Part shown: piece after piece, positions 42,952 to 53,721 of the stretch
How positions within the stretch are numbered: the first letter of the stretch is position 1
How the letters are laid out: every line of letters begins with the position of its first letter
From: Aphanomyces cochlioides
Lineage: Eukaryota > Oomycota > Saprolegniomycetes > Saprolegniales > Verrucalvaceae
Direction: 5' to 3'
DNA length: 64,000 nucleotides
Assembly (NCBI GenBank): GCA_019828595.1
Contig: JAHQRK010000019.1
Location: forward strand, 1,054,001-1,118,000
The notes under the pieces: generated by a model
The model's database searches: none
Told to the model about the DNA's origin: nothing
What the model saw: only the letters and a program-made list of their open reading frames with translations
Translations under genes and position numbers: made by a program

Positions 42952-45270
42952 ATGGACTTCGTGGAAGTGCGAACGCCTCGGAGCGACATCGAAGACGCCA
43001 GCGGCACCGAGCAGCCCTCGTCGCCATGCATGGTTCTGGAAGAGCCTCCACATCATAAAGGTCTCCTCTCGGCTGTTCAAGGGACATCAAGAACGTTATG
43101 GGAGGATCTCTGCCTTCGAATTCGTGACCTGTCAACTTGTCGTCCGATTCTTTCATCAGGCGTATCGAAGTGGCCAGCAACGTGGTCGACTCAGGCGAGT
43201 TCTTATGTCGTGACTTCGGTTCGGTTCTACGCAGCCAATCTTCCCGTCCTGCAGAAGGAATTCCTGGCGGGCATTGCTGTTGCGCTCTTGCAGGTTCCCG
43301 AGACAGTTGCCTTCAGTTATGTCGCAGGAGTCGATCCTCTCGTTGGATTGTACGCGACTGCCTTCTTGGGCATCCTTGTCGGAGCTTTGGGCGGCACCGA
43401 TGGTATCGTTGCTGGAACTGCCGGAGCTTTAGCTGTCGTGATGCCACAATTGACCAGTTCGACCGGCGCACTAGCAGGTTTGACACTCTGTTGCAAGTTC
43501 ACCTCTGACCTCTGGCTAGATCTCTCGTATGATGAACGTATTCAACATCTATTCATGGCAATCATCTTTACCGGTATCATTTCATCCCACCGGAACAGCT
43601 TTTAGAGGTCATTGTAGGCATCTTTCAGCTCGCCTTTGGCTTTTTCGGTCTCACAAAGTACATGTCGATGATCCCCAACACGGCCATGATTGGATTCCTC
43701 AATGGACTTTCTATCGTGATGTTTTGGACTCAATTCACTACATTCCAAGAATGCCGCGACCCCCATATGCCCTTTCGAGAGTGTCTTCGCAACGAAGAGC
43801 TCAAGTGGATGTCCATGAGTCATCCAAGGTACGAGCAAGAATCCCCAATACTTCTTCCATCTCATGGGGCATTTCTAGCACGTGGACTACCATTGCGATA
43901 GTCGTTTTGACAATGTTCATTATGCATTTTTTCCCCAAGGTGCCTTATCTTGGCCCTGTGATTCCACCGACGCTTGTTGTCGCCGCCGTTGGTGTTGGCA
44001 TTGAATTTGGAATCAATCGACCGTTGCTTCATGCGCCAACTCGAACAATTGGAGAAGTTACGCCGCTATCTGGCGGTGGCTTTCCGAGCTTTCACTGGCC
44101 AGCACTCGGGCCATCGCCTCACTGGGGCCCTGTGTTGTCAACCGGTGCGAGTCTTGCTGTCGTAGGCATTTTTGAATCACTCTTAACGCTCCAAGTCGTC
44201 TGTGAGCTCACGAAACGAAAAGTATCAACGGCGATTTGTACCCAAGAAACTTTGGCACAAGGTCTTGGCAACATGATCTGCGGCTTCTTTGGCTGTCTTG
44301 GCGGTGCATCTATGATCGGCCAGTCAACTTGCAATGTCCTAAACGGCGCTAGAGGCCGAGTGTCGGCTGTCGTCGGGGGCTTTACCATGCTTGCGATTGT
44401 CTTGGGCGCAAGTCCTGCAGTTGAAAAAGTGCCCGTCGCATGCCTTACCGGCATAATGTTTATCATTGTCATCCATACGTTTTACTGGCCGACATTTCGC
44501 CTGCTCTTGCGTCTCCAGCTCGTCGATTGCATGGGCATCCTCTTGACGACTGCATTGGCCGCTACGATCAATTTAGCTGTCGCTGTCGCTGCTGGTATTG
44601 TTTGGCATGCACTCGTCCATGCATGGCAGCACAGCCATTTGCTCTCGCATGTTGTTGTCATGGAAGGCGATGTCAAAGTCTATGGCTTTCAAGGCACATT
44701 TTTGTTCAGCAGCGCCGCAGCTTTTCGTGACTGCTTTGCAATCGCCGACGACCCCGACCAGGTTCCTATCTCTCTACATTGTTTTCCTTGCTCAATAAGC
44801 TTGTCTTCTAGGTGGTGGTTGACTTTGATCGATGTTTGGTGGTAGACTTTTCGGCCGTCGCTGCTGTCCGACAAGTGGCGATGCGATACCGAGAAGCCGG
44901 CAAACAACTTATCGTGCGACACTTGAATCCGCCATCCATGCGTGAATTCTCCAAGGATATGCAATGGACTGTCGTGCCTGAATGGCCTCATCTCCCTCGA
45001 TCAACGTAAGAAAATCATGTTGTTTACATATTAGTTGGAAGCGTTCCATCCTTTGCGCTGCAATTCAAAGAGCTGTTCTTGGAGGATAGCTGTCAGCTCG
45101 ATCGTGCTCTTGAGCACCATGCGCAAGCCATCTTGGATATCTTTATTCGACTGCAAGCGGGCGGTGGCAACTTTGGAGGCTTTCGGTGGCTCATGGCCTT
45201 CGTCGTCGTCGCCAAAGTGACCACTGCTGCTGCTGCTTGCGCTCGTCAGCTTGTCAAAATCCCGCAGTAG
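42952..45270 (+). CDS. SulP/SLC26-type sulfate transporter with STAS domain, six exons
   Basis: Predicted 702 residues. Exons 42952-43477, 43520-43573, 43606-43828, 43879-44761, 44812-45005 and 45042-45270; all junctions keep frame. The third exon's 5' boundary (32-nt intron) and the last acceptor are the least certain. Residues about 100-500 hold the permease: EFLAGIAVALLQVPETVAFS, GLYATAFLGILVGALGGTDG, MIPNTAMIGFLNGLSIVMFW, then further membrane segments (about ten to twelve). The STAS domain (VVVDFDRCLVVDFSAVAAVR) and a charged tail (LFLEDSCQLDRALEHHAQAI) follow. The family moves sulfate or other anions across the plasma membrane; bacterial-like members in algae and protists are common. 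Substrate is inferred only from family. The nearest upstream sequence is the hAT debris. Confidence 0.85.
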
Positions 45271-45316
45271 ACATCCAAGGTCAAGGAAAATCTCTCAAGT
45301 GACCATGGAGACATCA

Positions 45317-46146
45317 TCAAACGTGAAAAAGGATATGAAAAGTATCAGCGGGCATAAGACGGTCGTGCGGTGGATCCAAGACACGGACCATGAGGAAATC
45401 ATCGCGGCTCTACAAGTTTGACATGAGGAAGCCATTGGCGTTGTCCTGTGGATGGACTTACTCGTGCAGGCTGAAAAGATTTTGGAATGTTGAGACGCCG
45501 CATGAGTTTGTTGCCTTGGTTCTGTAAAAGCTCCGTCAGACTGAGAAGTGAGACCAAGGACGAACGATTTTGAGCGCGATTTTCTTTTCAAAGTCGGCTT
45601 TCTCCTGGAAAAGCTCGGTCGCAAATGCGCGCTCGCGACTACGTTTAATGTGCGCTGCTTGTTTCAAGTAGGCTTGTGAAATCGACGTCTAAGGAGAAGG
45701 AATCAAGCAGTGCTGTGAAAAATGACGGACGTGGCGAGCTGAAGGCGCAGATGTAGGACGCATTGCGTCTGTGAAGAAAGAGTTAGCGTCAGAGGTAGGA
45801 GAAGAATCAACTGGTTTTTTTAGGGGCAGTGCGTGGAATATGCGGTGGGGAGTTGGCGGCAGGACGTCGCTTGGCACTGGTTGGACGAAGGACACCAACC
45901 TTTGGGCCGTTAGATTCAAGGGAAGCTGGTGCTCGACGCGGAGGGGCTGTACGAGGGCGAAATGCATTCGTTGATGCTACGATTATAGTGGATAAGCAAA
46001 GACCGCGACCAGAGATCAGAGCAACCTCGAGGTTGTTCGGTCAACGCATCTAGAAACAACGTTTGGTTAGAACTGATGTCGCCACGAAAAATGCACCGAT
46101 TGTGTCTTCCGCCTCGACAGCCGCGGATGTATCCTATACAACGCAT
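45317..46146 (-). CDS. unrecognised multi-exon gene
   Basis: Short exons on the minus strand fit together with small GT-AG introns: about 46026 upward (start unresolved; an in-frame ATG lies at 46146), 45976-45812, 45768-45731, 45688 to about 45566, 45540-45462 and 45409-45317, introns 42-52 nt. The N-terminal part is basic and proline-rich (APPRRAPASLESNGPK); the middle is a charged helix (YLKQAAHIKRSRERAFATEL); the end reads LTELLQNQGNKLMRRLNIPK and then MPADTFHILFHV before the stop. The join between the fourth and fifth listed exons does not keep frame in my reading, so either a base is wrong or the gene is damaged. No family recognised. Convergent with the transporter gene, 46 bp away. 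Confidence 0.5.
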
Positions 46147-46825
46147 CGATCTAAGCGAGCAGAGAAGTTGCCATGTGTACATCGAATACGTCTTCTTCTT
46201 GGGTAGTGTCCGTCGTCATGTTGGCGCGTCTACTTTGATCGGTTACAACGAAACCGATGCCATGTCACTATTGCTGCATGAATACTGACATCACATTCAT
46301 AAAGTGGTGACGTCCATGCATTTCTCCAGACATTAACCAGGCTCTCTTGTACATAGCAAAGCAGCGAAGAGGTGATGGTCCTCTCGATAGTACGCTAATG
46401 GTGGAGTCGCCGCTGCTCAATGAAAGGGATTAGTTACGCGAACAAGTCATATTATGAATAGTGACATAGAGACAGATGGTATAAATTATAATGGTAACAT
46501 ATCTATTCTCTTGATATTGATATAAACTCAGCGCAGCAAATATAAGACCACCCAAATCTGAAGTGAAAATCAGCTGCTCACGAAGACATTCAGTTCAAGC
46601 GTCTAGAAGAGCAGGTCGAAACAATCGACTATGAAAATGGCACGACACTGAACATCAACTTCAGTTCAAAGCCAAGCAGATCTCGAACAAATCAACTTAG
46701 AAACTCGAAGTATAGACGAAAAAAATATAAAACCAAGGACTTAAAACGCACGTTAAACTGTCAAATCGTTACGTTTTAAGACTAAAACTTGACGTTAAAT
46801 AAGCGTTCTTGTGTCTAATCTGAGC
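46147..46825. other. AT-rich spacer without a supported gene
   Basis: No coding signal beyond short frames. The right side borders the Tc1 element. Confidence 0.4.
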
Positions 46826-47954
46826 CAGTGGACTCCTGTTTGCAATTGACAGCACACACCGATGCCAGCGGGCCCCAAACTCTCAGAAGAAGAGCAAATC
46901 AGGATTCTCACGTTCAATCGTGCCGGTTGGACCCAACAAGCCATCGCCGATGAGCTAGAAAGGTCCAAAACCGTCGTGCACCACTTCCTGACCAACCCCA
47001 ATGGGTACGTAAAGACCAAGCGAAGTGGTAGACCAAGAATTTTGACCCCGACGGCCGAGCGCCATTTGGTCCGAAGCGCTTCCAACTCCCTCAAGACAGC
47101 CAAGCAGCTCAAACAAGAACTTTCCTTGCCCATCGCTGAAAGGATCATTCAACACTACCTCCACAAGTCGTATTGGCTCGTCCACAAGAAGCTCAAGAAG
47201 GCTCCTGCTCTCACTGAAGATGACAAGACCAATTGTGAAAATTGGGCTAAGTGTCACGTCACTTGGACACAGCACGATTGGGATCGTGTCGTCTTCAGTG
47301 ACGAGAAGCGATTCAACATTGATGGCCCGGATGGATTTGCCTACTATTGGCATGACATCCGAAAGGAAGAGAAGTTTTTTTCGAAGCGACAACAAGGCGG
47401 TGGTGGTGTCATGGTTTGGGGTGGATTCAGTCGTCATGGCACGACCCCCCTTGTGAAAGTTCAAGGAACAATGGACCGTTGGGCTTACGTGGAGATGTTA
47501 GGCGAGTATTTGTTGCCCTACATTGATGCCAACTACGGCAGAGACTGCATCTTCCAGCAGGATAATGCGCCAAGCCACGCTGCCGCCGATACTGGCGCAT
47601 GGTTTCTCGAGCAAAATGTTGAAGTTCTTGACTGGCCAGCGCACTCTCCTGACATGAATCCAATGGAGAATTCATGGAGTCACATGGCGAGAGTTGTTTA
47701 CCGCAATGGCTGCCAGTTTAAAGACGTCCAGAGCCTGGAGAGTGCTGTTCGTCGAGCATGGGATGAAATTCCCAACTCTTTGCTTGATAGCTTACTCAAT
47801 TCGATTCAGAAACGGTGTACTTGTGTCTTGATAGCTAAAGGAGGGCCTACGCCTTATTAGTATAAGTTTGGTTCGCCCTCTGGTGTTTTTTGTTGCTTGC
47901 TTTGGCCTGTGGTCTTATAAATACTGCGTATATGGCGCAAACTTATTGACACTG
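46826..47954 (+). mobile_element. Tc1/mariner-type transposon, about 1.13 kb
   Basis: The gene at 46862-47860 is flanked by imperfect short inverted ends: CAGTG(7 nt)GTTTGC at 46826 and its reverse complement ending at 47954 (GCAAAC...CACTG). The expected TA duplication is not visible, so the ends may have decayed. The transposase frame itself is complete. Confidence 0.65.
46862..47860 (+). CDS. Tc1-like transposase, apparently intact
   Basis: 332 residues, single exon. N-terminal helix-turn-helix region (LSEEEQIRILTFNRAGWTQQ), a GRPR AT-hook-like motif (RSGRPRILTP), second HTH, then the DD34E catalytic core: VVFSDEKRFN (first D), CIFQQDNAPSHAA (second D) and SPDMNPMENSW (E, 34 residues after the second D). 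The glycine-rich GGGGVMVWGGFS typical of Tc1 is present. Full family length with all three acidic residues and no break, so it could be active, unlike every other element here. It cuts and pastes DNA at TA sites (family knowledge). Confidence 0.92.
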   Translation: MPAGPKLSEEEQIRILTFNRAGWTQQAIADELERSKTVVHHFLTNPNGYVKTKRSGRPRILTPTAERHLVRSASNSLKTAKQLKQELSLPIAERIIQHYLHKSYWLVHKKLKKAPALTEDDKTNCENWAKCHVTWTQHDWDRVVFSDEKRFNIDGPDGFAYYWHDIRKEEKFFSKRQQGGGGVMVWGGFSRHGTTPLVKVQGTMDRWAYVEMLGEYLLPYIDANYGRDCIFQQDNAPSHAAADTGAWFLEQNVEVLDWPAHSPDMNPMENSWSHMARVVYRNGCQFKDVQSLESAVRRAWDEIPNSLLDSLLNSIQKRCTCVLIAKGGPTPY

Positions 47955-48181
47955 CATAATGAGTACAGTCCGTAGTATGATCACCAGTCGTAGTCCAGAA
48001 GGTAGCTTGGACCAATTGTGTGCTAATTCTACCACTCAATGGCAGTGACTGTCAATGTGATCCAAGTAATGACTCAATTCAGGAAAAATAACGTCGGTCT
48101 TATATTTGTTGCGCTGAGTTTATTTTATGTATTTAGCGGCTTTCTGTATCTATCTAAGTACTCCTTGTAAATTAGTGACGA
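47955..48181. other. short intergenic region
   Basis: No gene; AT-rich, between the Tc1 element and the end of the 7TM-RGS gene. Confidence 0.4.
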
Positions 48182-49567
48182 CTACTCTTCTTCAACGGCT
48201 GGAAACAAGTACGCCTGCGATCGCTCCATCGGCACATGATCAATGTCTCGTTGAGAGAGAGACATCATAAAGTTTGCGTGGACTTCTTCGTGCGTTTGCT
48301 CGACGAGAAAGCGCGTCCATTGTTGGCCCAGGGCGTGCTTCTGGAAGCGTGGCAGGGTGTCGAGGGTCATCAACTTCAGCATCGCTTCCCGGAATGGATC
48401 GAAGACGGTTGGATCATGGGCAATCGTAGCGTCGAGGACGATTGCTTTGCTCTTGCATCGATCGTGCTCAAAGATCTTTTGATAGTTCTGACGGAGGGCA
48501 TCGGGGATATTGGTTTCCATCGGGGCGCCTGGACGCATGAACTCTGCGTAGATCTTTTGAGCGTCGCCGCCACCATTCCTCTTGAAATCATACGCAGCTT
48601 TCCACGCCACGACATTTTCAAGGCTGAATTCTAGTCTGGCAAACGCTGAAAAGGCCAAATAGCCTTCCTCTGTCGCTAAAAACTCTTCCAAAACAGCAGT
48701 GCTACCAGCGTTGAAACTCCTTCCGGTGACATTCGTGGCACGAACAGGTCGTTCTGTCCATGACCGAGCGAGTGGCCAGCCTACTTGGCATGCCACGACG
48801 ACCCAGCCAGCCACTGGCAACACCACGAAGCGAATCTTGTACGTAATGACCCACGGCGTCGAGTGATACACCAATGCCAACACGTCGATGAGGAGGAGGA
48901 GGCCCAAGAGGCGGCTCATGACTCGGAAATGGTGCCGCAAGCCAAAGTTGTCCATGACTTTGGAGAGCAAGAGGGTCAGAGCGGTAAATGCAACGATGAA
49001 GAGGCCGACCTCGGTCAGCAGGACGATGTTGAGAGGCATATTCAAGGGCATGTTGACGCAGTCGGCGACGCTCAGCGCTTGCATTTGCCTCATGGAATCG
49101 GAATCAATAGCAGCAAGCGGCGGCAGCAACCAGACAATTGAACCGACGATCCACATGGCAACGATCGCTCGGGGCTGAAGGAATCGTCGAAACTTCGAAA
49201 TTGTCGCGAGGGATTGCGATTTCACGGACTCGGAATTGTCTCCATGGTGAAGCGCCAACTGCTGCGTGAGGCGGAACGTAATGATGAGTGTCATATGCGT
49301 CAAGACGATGCTGAAGAGTGTGAACGTCGTCAAGACGTACAAGAAGACGTTGAACGTGCCACAAGCCACGCTTTCTTGGCAAACCAGCATGATGGAACTC
49401 CCGAGAGAGAGAAGAGCCGCGCAGGAACTGGACGCCGCTGCTTGGCTTGGATTCGCATATCGTATGGAAGGAAACTTTCGCCGAGAGACAAAGATAGCGA
49501 TCACGACGGGACAAGCGCACGAGATGAAGACAAGGACGGCGAAGAGCGCTTGGGACCCGCCGGCCAT
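48182..49567 (-). CDS. seven-transmembrane protein with C-terminal RGS domain
   Basis: 461 residues, no intron. ATG at 49567 gives a hydrophobic first helix (LFAVLVFISCACPVVIAIFV). About seven membrane segments fill residues 5-275, among them FLYVLTTFTLFSIVLTHMTL, VAMWIVGSIVWLLPPLAAI, EVGLFIVAFTALTLLLSK and FVVLPVAGWVVVACQVGWPL. Residues about 300-430 form a regulator-of-G-protein-signalling domain: FLATEEGYLAFSAFARLEFS, ENVVAWKAAYDF, IYAEFMRPGAPMETNIP and FDPFREAMLKLM. RGS domains speed GTP hydrolysis on G-alpha; the receptor-like fusion resembles plant RGS1-type and oomycete GPCR-RGS proteins. A plasma-membrane signalling role is inferred; the ligand is unknown. Confidence 0.88.
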   Translation of the reverse strand: MAGGSQALFAVLVFISCACPVVIAIFVSRRKFPSIRYANPSQAAASSSCAALLSLGSSIMLVCQESVACGTFNVFLYVLTTFTLFSIVLTHMTLIITFRLTQQLALHHGDNSESVKSQSLATISKFRRFLQPRAIVAMWIVGSIVWLLPPLAAIDSDSMRQMQALSVADCVNMPLNMPLNIVLLTEVGLFIVAFTALTLLLSKVMDNFGLRHHFRVMSRLLGLLLLIDVLALVYHSTPWVITYKIRFVVLPVAGWVVVACQVGWPLARSWTERPVRATNVTGRSFNAGSTAVLEEFLATEEGYLAFSAFARLEFSLENVVAWKAAYDFKRNGGGDAQKIYAEFMRPGAPMETNIPDALRQNYQKIFEHDRCKSKAIVLDATIAHDPTVFDPFREAMLKLMTLDTLPRFQKHALGQQWTRFLVEQTHEEVHANFMMSLSQRDIDHVPMERSQAYLFPAVEEE

Positions 49568-49690
49568 CTTCGAGATGTTCTATGAATAGCACACATGGAC
49601 ACACAAGTTGACTTAGTAGTTGTCTGCATTTAAAGTTAGTTTTTAGAGTTAATTCAGGAGCAAGGAGGAGGAGGTGACGCCAACGTCAGT

Positions 49691-51787
49691 TTACTTGGTC
49701 ACGTACTCGATGCGGTGTTTGAAAGCTTGGAGGTACGAGAGCAAGCGTCGGCGGTCGTCGCTTTGCATCTTCTTGGCCGTCAGAAGCATGCTTTCAAGGA
49801 GGAGTTGCGCATGGCCATACAATTCTGCCGCTGCCCCTACACATGCCACGTCAAATTTACCAAGGCGATGGGTCCCAAAGCTTACCTTTCTGGCCAAGGA
49901 CTTCGTGCACGGCAGCTTCACGTCCAAGACGAAGGACGTGGCGGTAAATGATCTCTTCAAACGAACTCAACGGCGGCGTCTTGTCGATTGAAAGCCATTT
50001 CTTGCATTGCTCTGCCTTGTCAATGCACTGGATAAACAAATCTTTGATCCACGCTCTCTTTAATGCCGCGTCTTCTTGAGCAACGACCATGTGCAGCAAG
50101 TGGAGACATTTCATTGCGAGGACCAGAGCATCCCCGGGATGCTTGCCCTTGTCTGAAACGAGCGACGCATTCATGGGCGAACCGATCATCGAAGAAGTCG
50201 ACGAACTGGGCGACGACGACCCCGACTGGATCATCATGGCCGCAGGATCCACAGGTAACAACGAGTCCACGAGCGAAAGAATGGTTTGGACGCGCGCAAC
50301 CATCGAATCGACTTGCATATCGCAGTCGAATAAAGCCACAGACGTCGTTGCTGTCGGGTCGTCCATGAGGTTGTTCGTCACAAAAAATTTCTTGGCGGAA
50401 GTCATATATGATGGCTTAAAGACCGTGGCAGCTGGAGCAGACGTCGACGTCATGAGAGCAGACGGCCGTGGAGGAGTGTCAGACTTGAATGGATTGGTTC
50501 GGAGCAGAGACGGTGTATTCAATGGCACCAATTCAGGGCTGATGGGCATTTGAGCTTGAGTTACGGCGGAGGATGTCGTTGTGGAAGACGATTTTAAAGT
50601 GGTGGAAGCGCTGCGACGACGATACGACTGTGTTAAGCTGTTGCGGTAGGACTCGTGCAGTCGTGCTGAATGCAGCAAGGCTGGATTTGTCGTAGTGGCT
50701 GACGAAGTGGAAGCCGTCATGGCTGGTTTAATATCCACTGGCGCACTCGAAGAGCTCCGAACAATCGCTAGAGTCGATGAGGATAAGTTCAACTGTTTTA
50801 CACATACGTGGAACAACAGGCGTGGCATCTAAAGCAGCCCGACCCAGGAAAGGAGCGCTGAAGAATTGCTCAAACGACATGCGGGCTCTAGGCTCGCGTA
50901 CGAGGAGGCCCTGACAGCAACCACACGCTAAATGAATAAGAGAACTGTTTCTAGTACCTCGACAAGGGCAACAGCGTCTCGACTGACGGCTAAATCTTTG
51001 GGGAATCGAACGGTTTCTCGCTGAATATTGTGCAAGAGCTGGACTTGATTCGCGCCGTTGAATGGCGGACGGCCAACGATCATTTCATAGAGGATGGTCC
51101 CGACGGACCACAAGTCGGCCTTGTTGTCATACTTTTGAAACTGAAGAATCTCTGGCGCCTTGGAAAGAGAGGTTCGTTAGTGAGCAGCAATACAGACTGG
51201 TGGTACCATGTACAATGGAGAACCGCAGAGTGTTTCTGCCAAGGATGTTGATTCCAGATGCCGCGCAAAGCCAAAATCGGCTAGGTCACATTAAGCGCCG
51301 GCACGAATGAGATGGAGATTGTACCGATCTTTAAGGACGCAGTCGCTGAAGACTCTGTGAGTAGAAGATTCTGTGGTTTCAAGTCTCGATGGATAAGATT
51401 GAGGCTCCATAGGACGTGGAGTCCATCGGCCAATTCCCTGAGGAAATGCCTCGCCGTTTCTTCGCTGAGGACGCCATTCGATTGCTTCTTGATAAAATGC
51501 TGGAGGTCGCCGCCGTCGCAGTATTCCAGCATGAGGTATATATGCTTGTCTGTCTTTTTGATCTCGTATAGCTTGACAATGTTGGGGTGGTTGATCTGCC
51601 GCATGATTGAAATCTCGCTCTCGAGGTTCTCAAGTAACTTTGGATTCAGCTTTGTCTTGTTGATGGCTTTCACAGCGACCGGCACATATGTAATCTTGTG
51701 GTAGCCCTTGTACACTATCGCAAACGAGCCACTGCCAATCCGTGCCGTGACGATGTAATCCCCGACAACCGCTTGCTTCTTCTCCAT
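49691..51787 (-). CDS. ATG1/ULK-like Ser/Thr protein kinase, six exons
   Basis: Predicted 622 residues. Exons 51787-51325, 51280-51207, 51158-50958, 50910-50808, 50767-49886 and 49836-49691; introns 40-49 nt, all in frame. The start at 51787 ([20 protein letters not shown]) is preferred over an in-frame ATG at 51835. The kinase domain fills residues about 9-265: [11 protein letters not shown] loop, [10 protein letters not shown] lysine, [13 protein letters not shown] catalytic loop, DFGFA, and [14 protein letters not shown] in the activation segment, the form usual for ATG1/ULK. Then comes a serine/threonine-rich linker and a C-terminal helical part ([40 protein letters not shown]) like the tandem MIT/EAT region that binds ATG13. 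It would start autophagosome formation; orthology is inferred. TATCCGGAT sites lie 55-140 bp before the start. Confidence 0.85.
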
Positions 51788-52218
51788 CTTCTCCCGCCGC
51801 CGCGAGAATTGAATAAGCTTCGGAATGATCAACATTGCCGGTTATCCGGATAATTCATATTTTTATTATTTGACTCGATCTCCAGCTATTTTGTGTGTAT
51901 TTTTTTCTTTTCTTATCCGGATAGTTGAAGCTAACTTCTCGGTTTACTTTAACGGATGGTCTGAGAGCGACAGGACGATGTGGACTTCTTCAATTAGGTA
52001 CAAATTACCAATTAAGTACAACTTATTTCCTTAATCAAGTACATCAACTTCCATGCATTTGCGCAATCTCTTCGATTACCCATGTTTTGATTAAGTACAT
52101 ATTGGACATCAACTGATGCGATGAGACATCTCAAACCCTTCAATAAAGTATATTGATTCCCTTAAATCAAGGCATACTTCAAGTCAATGTATGTGCTGGC
52201 ATTGTGATATTTACTGTC
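51788..52218. promoter_or_regulatory. ATG1-like gene promoter with two TTATCCGGATA sites
   Basis: TTATCCGGATAATT starts at 51842 and CTTATCCGGATAG at 51912. The first lies about 55 bp, the second about 125 bp, upstream of the ATG1-like start. Similar sites occur in two other promoters of the window (55285, 60371). The rest is AT-rich. Confidence 0.45.
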
Positions 52219-53379
52219 TCAAGCAGAATTGAGTGCGTTGCGTATCCGCTCAATGACGCCCGACGCCGTTGCTTCCTCCAAAATGGTCTGAACAGTGCGT
52301 CCCTTGTTGTCCTGGATCGAGCGATCGATATCGGCAGCGATTAAGACCTTGATCGCAGCGACGCTGGCCATTTCCACGGCGTAATGCAGTGCGGTTTTGC
52401 CCTCGGGACAGCGAGCATTCAACTCTTCACGGGAAAGATGCGGTAAGAGCAGCTCGAGGTAGTCAGTCTTGTTCCACGACGCAAATTTGTGCAGCGCCGT
52501 CAGACCGTATGCATCTGCGCCGCCTGGATTGACTCCGTCTGGGTTTTCCAAATGACGCTTGATGGCGTCGTAATCCCCTGGAAAGTCGATCAACTTGGAA
52601 AGAGCCTTGCGTCCATCAGTGTTTTCGCTTTCGGCACCACCTTCACCACCAGCAACGCGACCTTCTTCTGTCTTGAACATCGTCTTCACGACAGTTTCAG
52701 TCTTCTTCAACTGAACACCTTTCAATCCGCCGAGAGAAATGCCCAATGCCATCGGTCGATTCCTCTTTTGCATCGCAGCTACACGCTCTTCTTCCAACTT
52801 GGCGCGGTAAGCTGCTGTCGTAGCTTGAATTGCCTCGAACTGTTCTTCACTGCAACGAGATCGGTCAGCAAGATACGTGTTGAAAGTCTCAACGATAGGG
52901 TTCTCCGCATTGTCATGACTGACATCCTTCGGACCGCGTCCCCACTTGTCTGTGATCGTCATATCAGCGCCAAAGCTGAGCAAGAGATCAGCTGTTCGAT
53001 GCGCGCTCTTGTCGCCAGATCCAGCACACAGATGCAATGGTGTTTCGCCGTATTGGTTCTGGCCGTTGATGCTGACTCGACCATCGGCATGGAGGAGAGC
53101 CAATGCCTTGAGAGAGGAGTAGAGTGCAGCCATGTGCATGCCTGTTTCTCCGTTTTTCGACGTCAATTGTACATCCACGCGGTCGTCGGCCAAAAGAATC
53201 TCGAGCAAGTTGGCGTCGTCGTTCAAGCAAGCGTAGTGGAAGGCAGACTTACCGTCCTTGTCAACTTTGTTGATCGTTTCAGCAGTCAAACGAGGCGCCG
53301 TGGATGCCAAGAGCTCCTTGACGTAATCCAAATCGCCGCATGCGGCCGCGTCCACAAACGTTTCCTCGGCTCTTGCCAT
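52219..53379 (-). CDS. ankyrin-repeat protein
   Basis: 386 residues, no intron. Two ankyrin blocks: residues about 5-150 (DAAACGDLDYVKELLAS, DGKSAFHYACLNDDANLLEI, NGETGMHMAALYSSLKALAL, YGETPLHLCAGSGDKSAHRT) and about 265-385 (YDAIKRHLEN, YGLTALHKFASWNKTDYLEL, EGKTALHYAVEMASVAAIKV, DNKGRTVQTILEEA). A charged linker with a possible coiled coil (TAAYRAKLEEERVAAMQKRN) and a glycine-rich patch lie between. Ankyrin repeats bind proteins; no catalytic domain, so a scaffold role is likely but the partner is unknown. Confidence 0.88.
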   Translation of the reverse strand: MARAEETFVDAAACGDLDYVKELLASTAPRLTAETINKVDKDGKSAFHYACLNDDANLLEILLADDRVDVQLTSKNGETGMHMAALYSSLKALALLHADGRVSINGQNQYGETPLHLCAGSGDKSAHRTADLLLSFGADMTITDKWGRGPKDVSHDNAENPIVETFNTYLADRSRCSEEQFEAIQATTAAYRAKLEEERVAAMQKRNRPMALGISLGGLKGVQLKKTETVVKTMFKTEEGRVAGGEGGAESENTDGRKALSKLIDFPGDYDAIKRHLENPDGVNPGGADAYGLTALHKFASWNKTDYLELLLPHLSREELNARCPEGKTALHYAVEMASVAAIKVLIAADIDRSIQDNKGRTVQTILEEATASGVIERIRNALNSA

Positions 53380-53385
53380 CGTCGA

Positions 53386-53655
53386 TCACAATTGAAAAAT
53401 GAAGTGACCTGCAGAATTTAATATTTCAATCCCTTTCTCATTTAGAGGGAGTTCCGAGTAAAATTGCGAATGATCTTCGAACGAGGTTGGCATTGTGATT
53501 AATACGGTGACAAATTGGTTTCGCGTGTCCAAGTAGAACTTGGTGCACACTCCTCCAAGTTCGCTCGTCATACAGAGGAAAGCTTTGTGAAAGGAGTTCG
53601 GTCTAGGTAGGACGGTGGTATTGCCTAGCTGGTTGTCTTGTTCTTGAAATGACAC
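53386..53655 (-). CDS. unrecognised small protein (start uncertain)
   Basis: About 89 codons ending at 53386, reading NTTVLPRPNSFHKAFLCMTS, then GGVCTKFYLDTRNQFVTVLI and LNEKGIEILNSAGHFIFQL. The frame is open further upstream without an ATG, so the start is probably in a preceding exon or at a non-standard codon. The sequence looks like protein (beta-strand hydrophobic alternation), but I cannot assign a family. It lies 6 bp beyond the start of the ankyrin gene, on the same strand. Confidence 0.45.
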   Translation of the reverse strand: MSFQEQDNQLGNTTVLPRPNSFHKAFLCMTSELGGVCTKFYLDTRNQFVTVLITMPTSFEDHSQFYSELPLNEKGIEILNSAGHFIFQL

Positions 53656-53721
53656 TTGTGTACTGGTGTTATCATCTGAGAGAAATTGAGAGCGAGTGAG
53701 ATGCCGAGGGATTTCGGCTAG

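Noticed and set aside
49214..49604. Plus- and minus-strand frames over the 7TM-RGS gene
   Set aside because: Shadows of the RGS gene in other frames.
52489..53421. 310-codon plus-strand frame over the ankyrin gene
   Set aside because: Opposite strand of a clear ankyrin-repeat gene.
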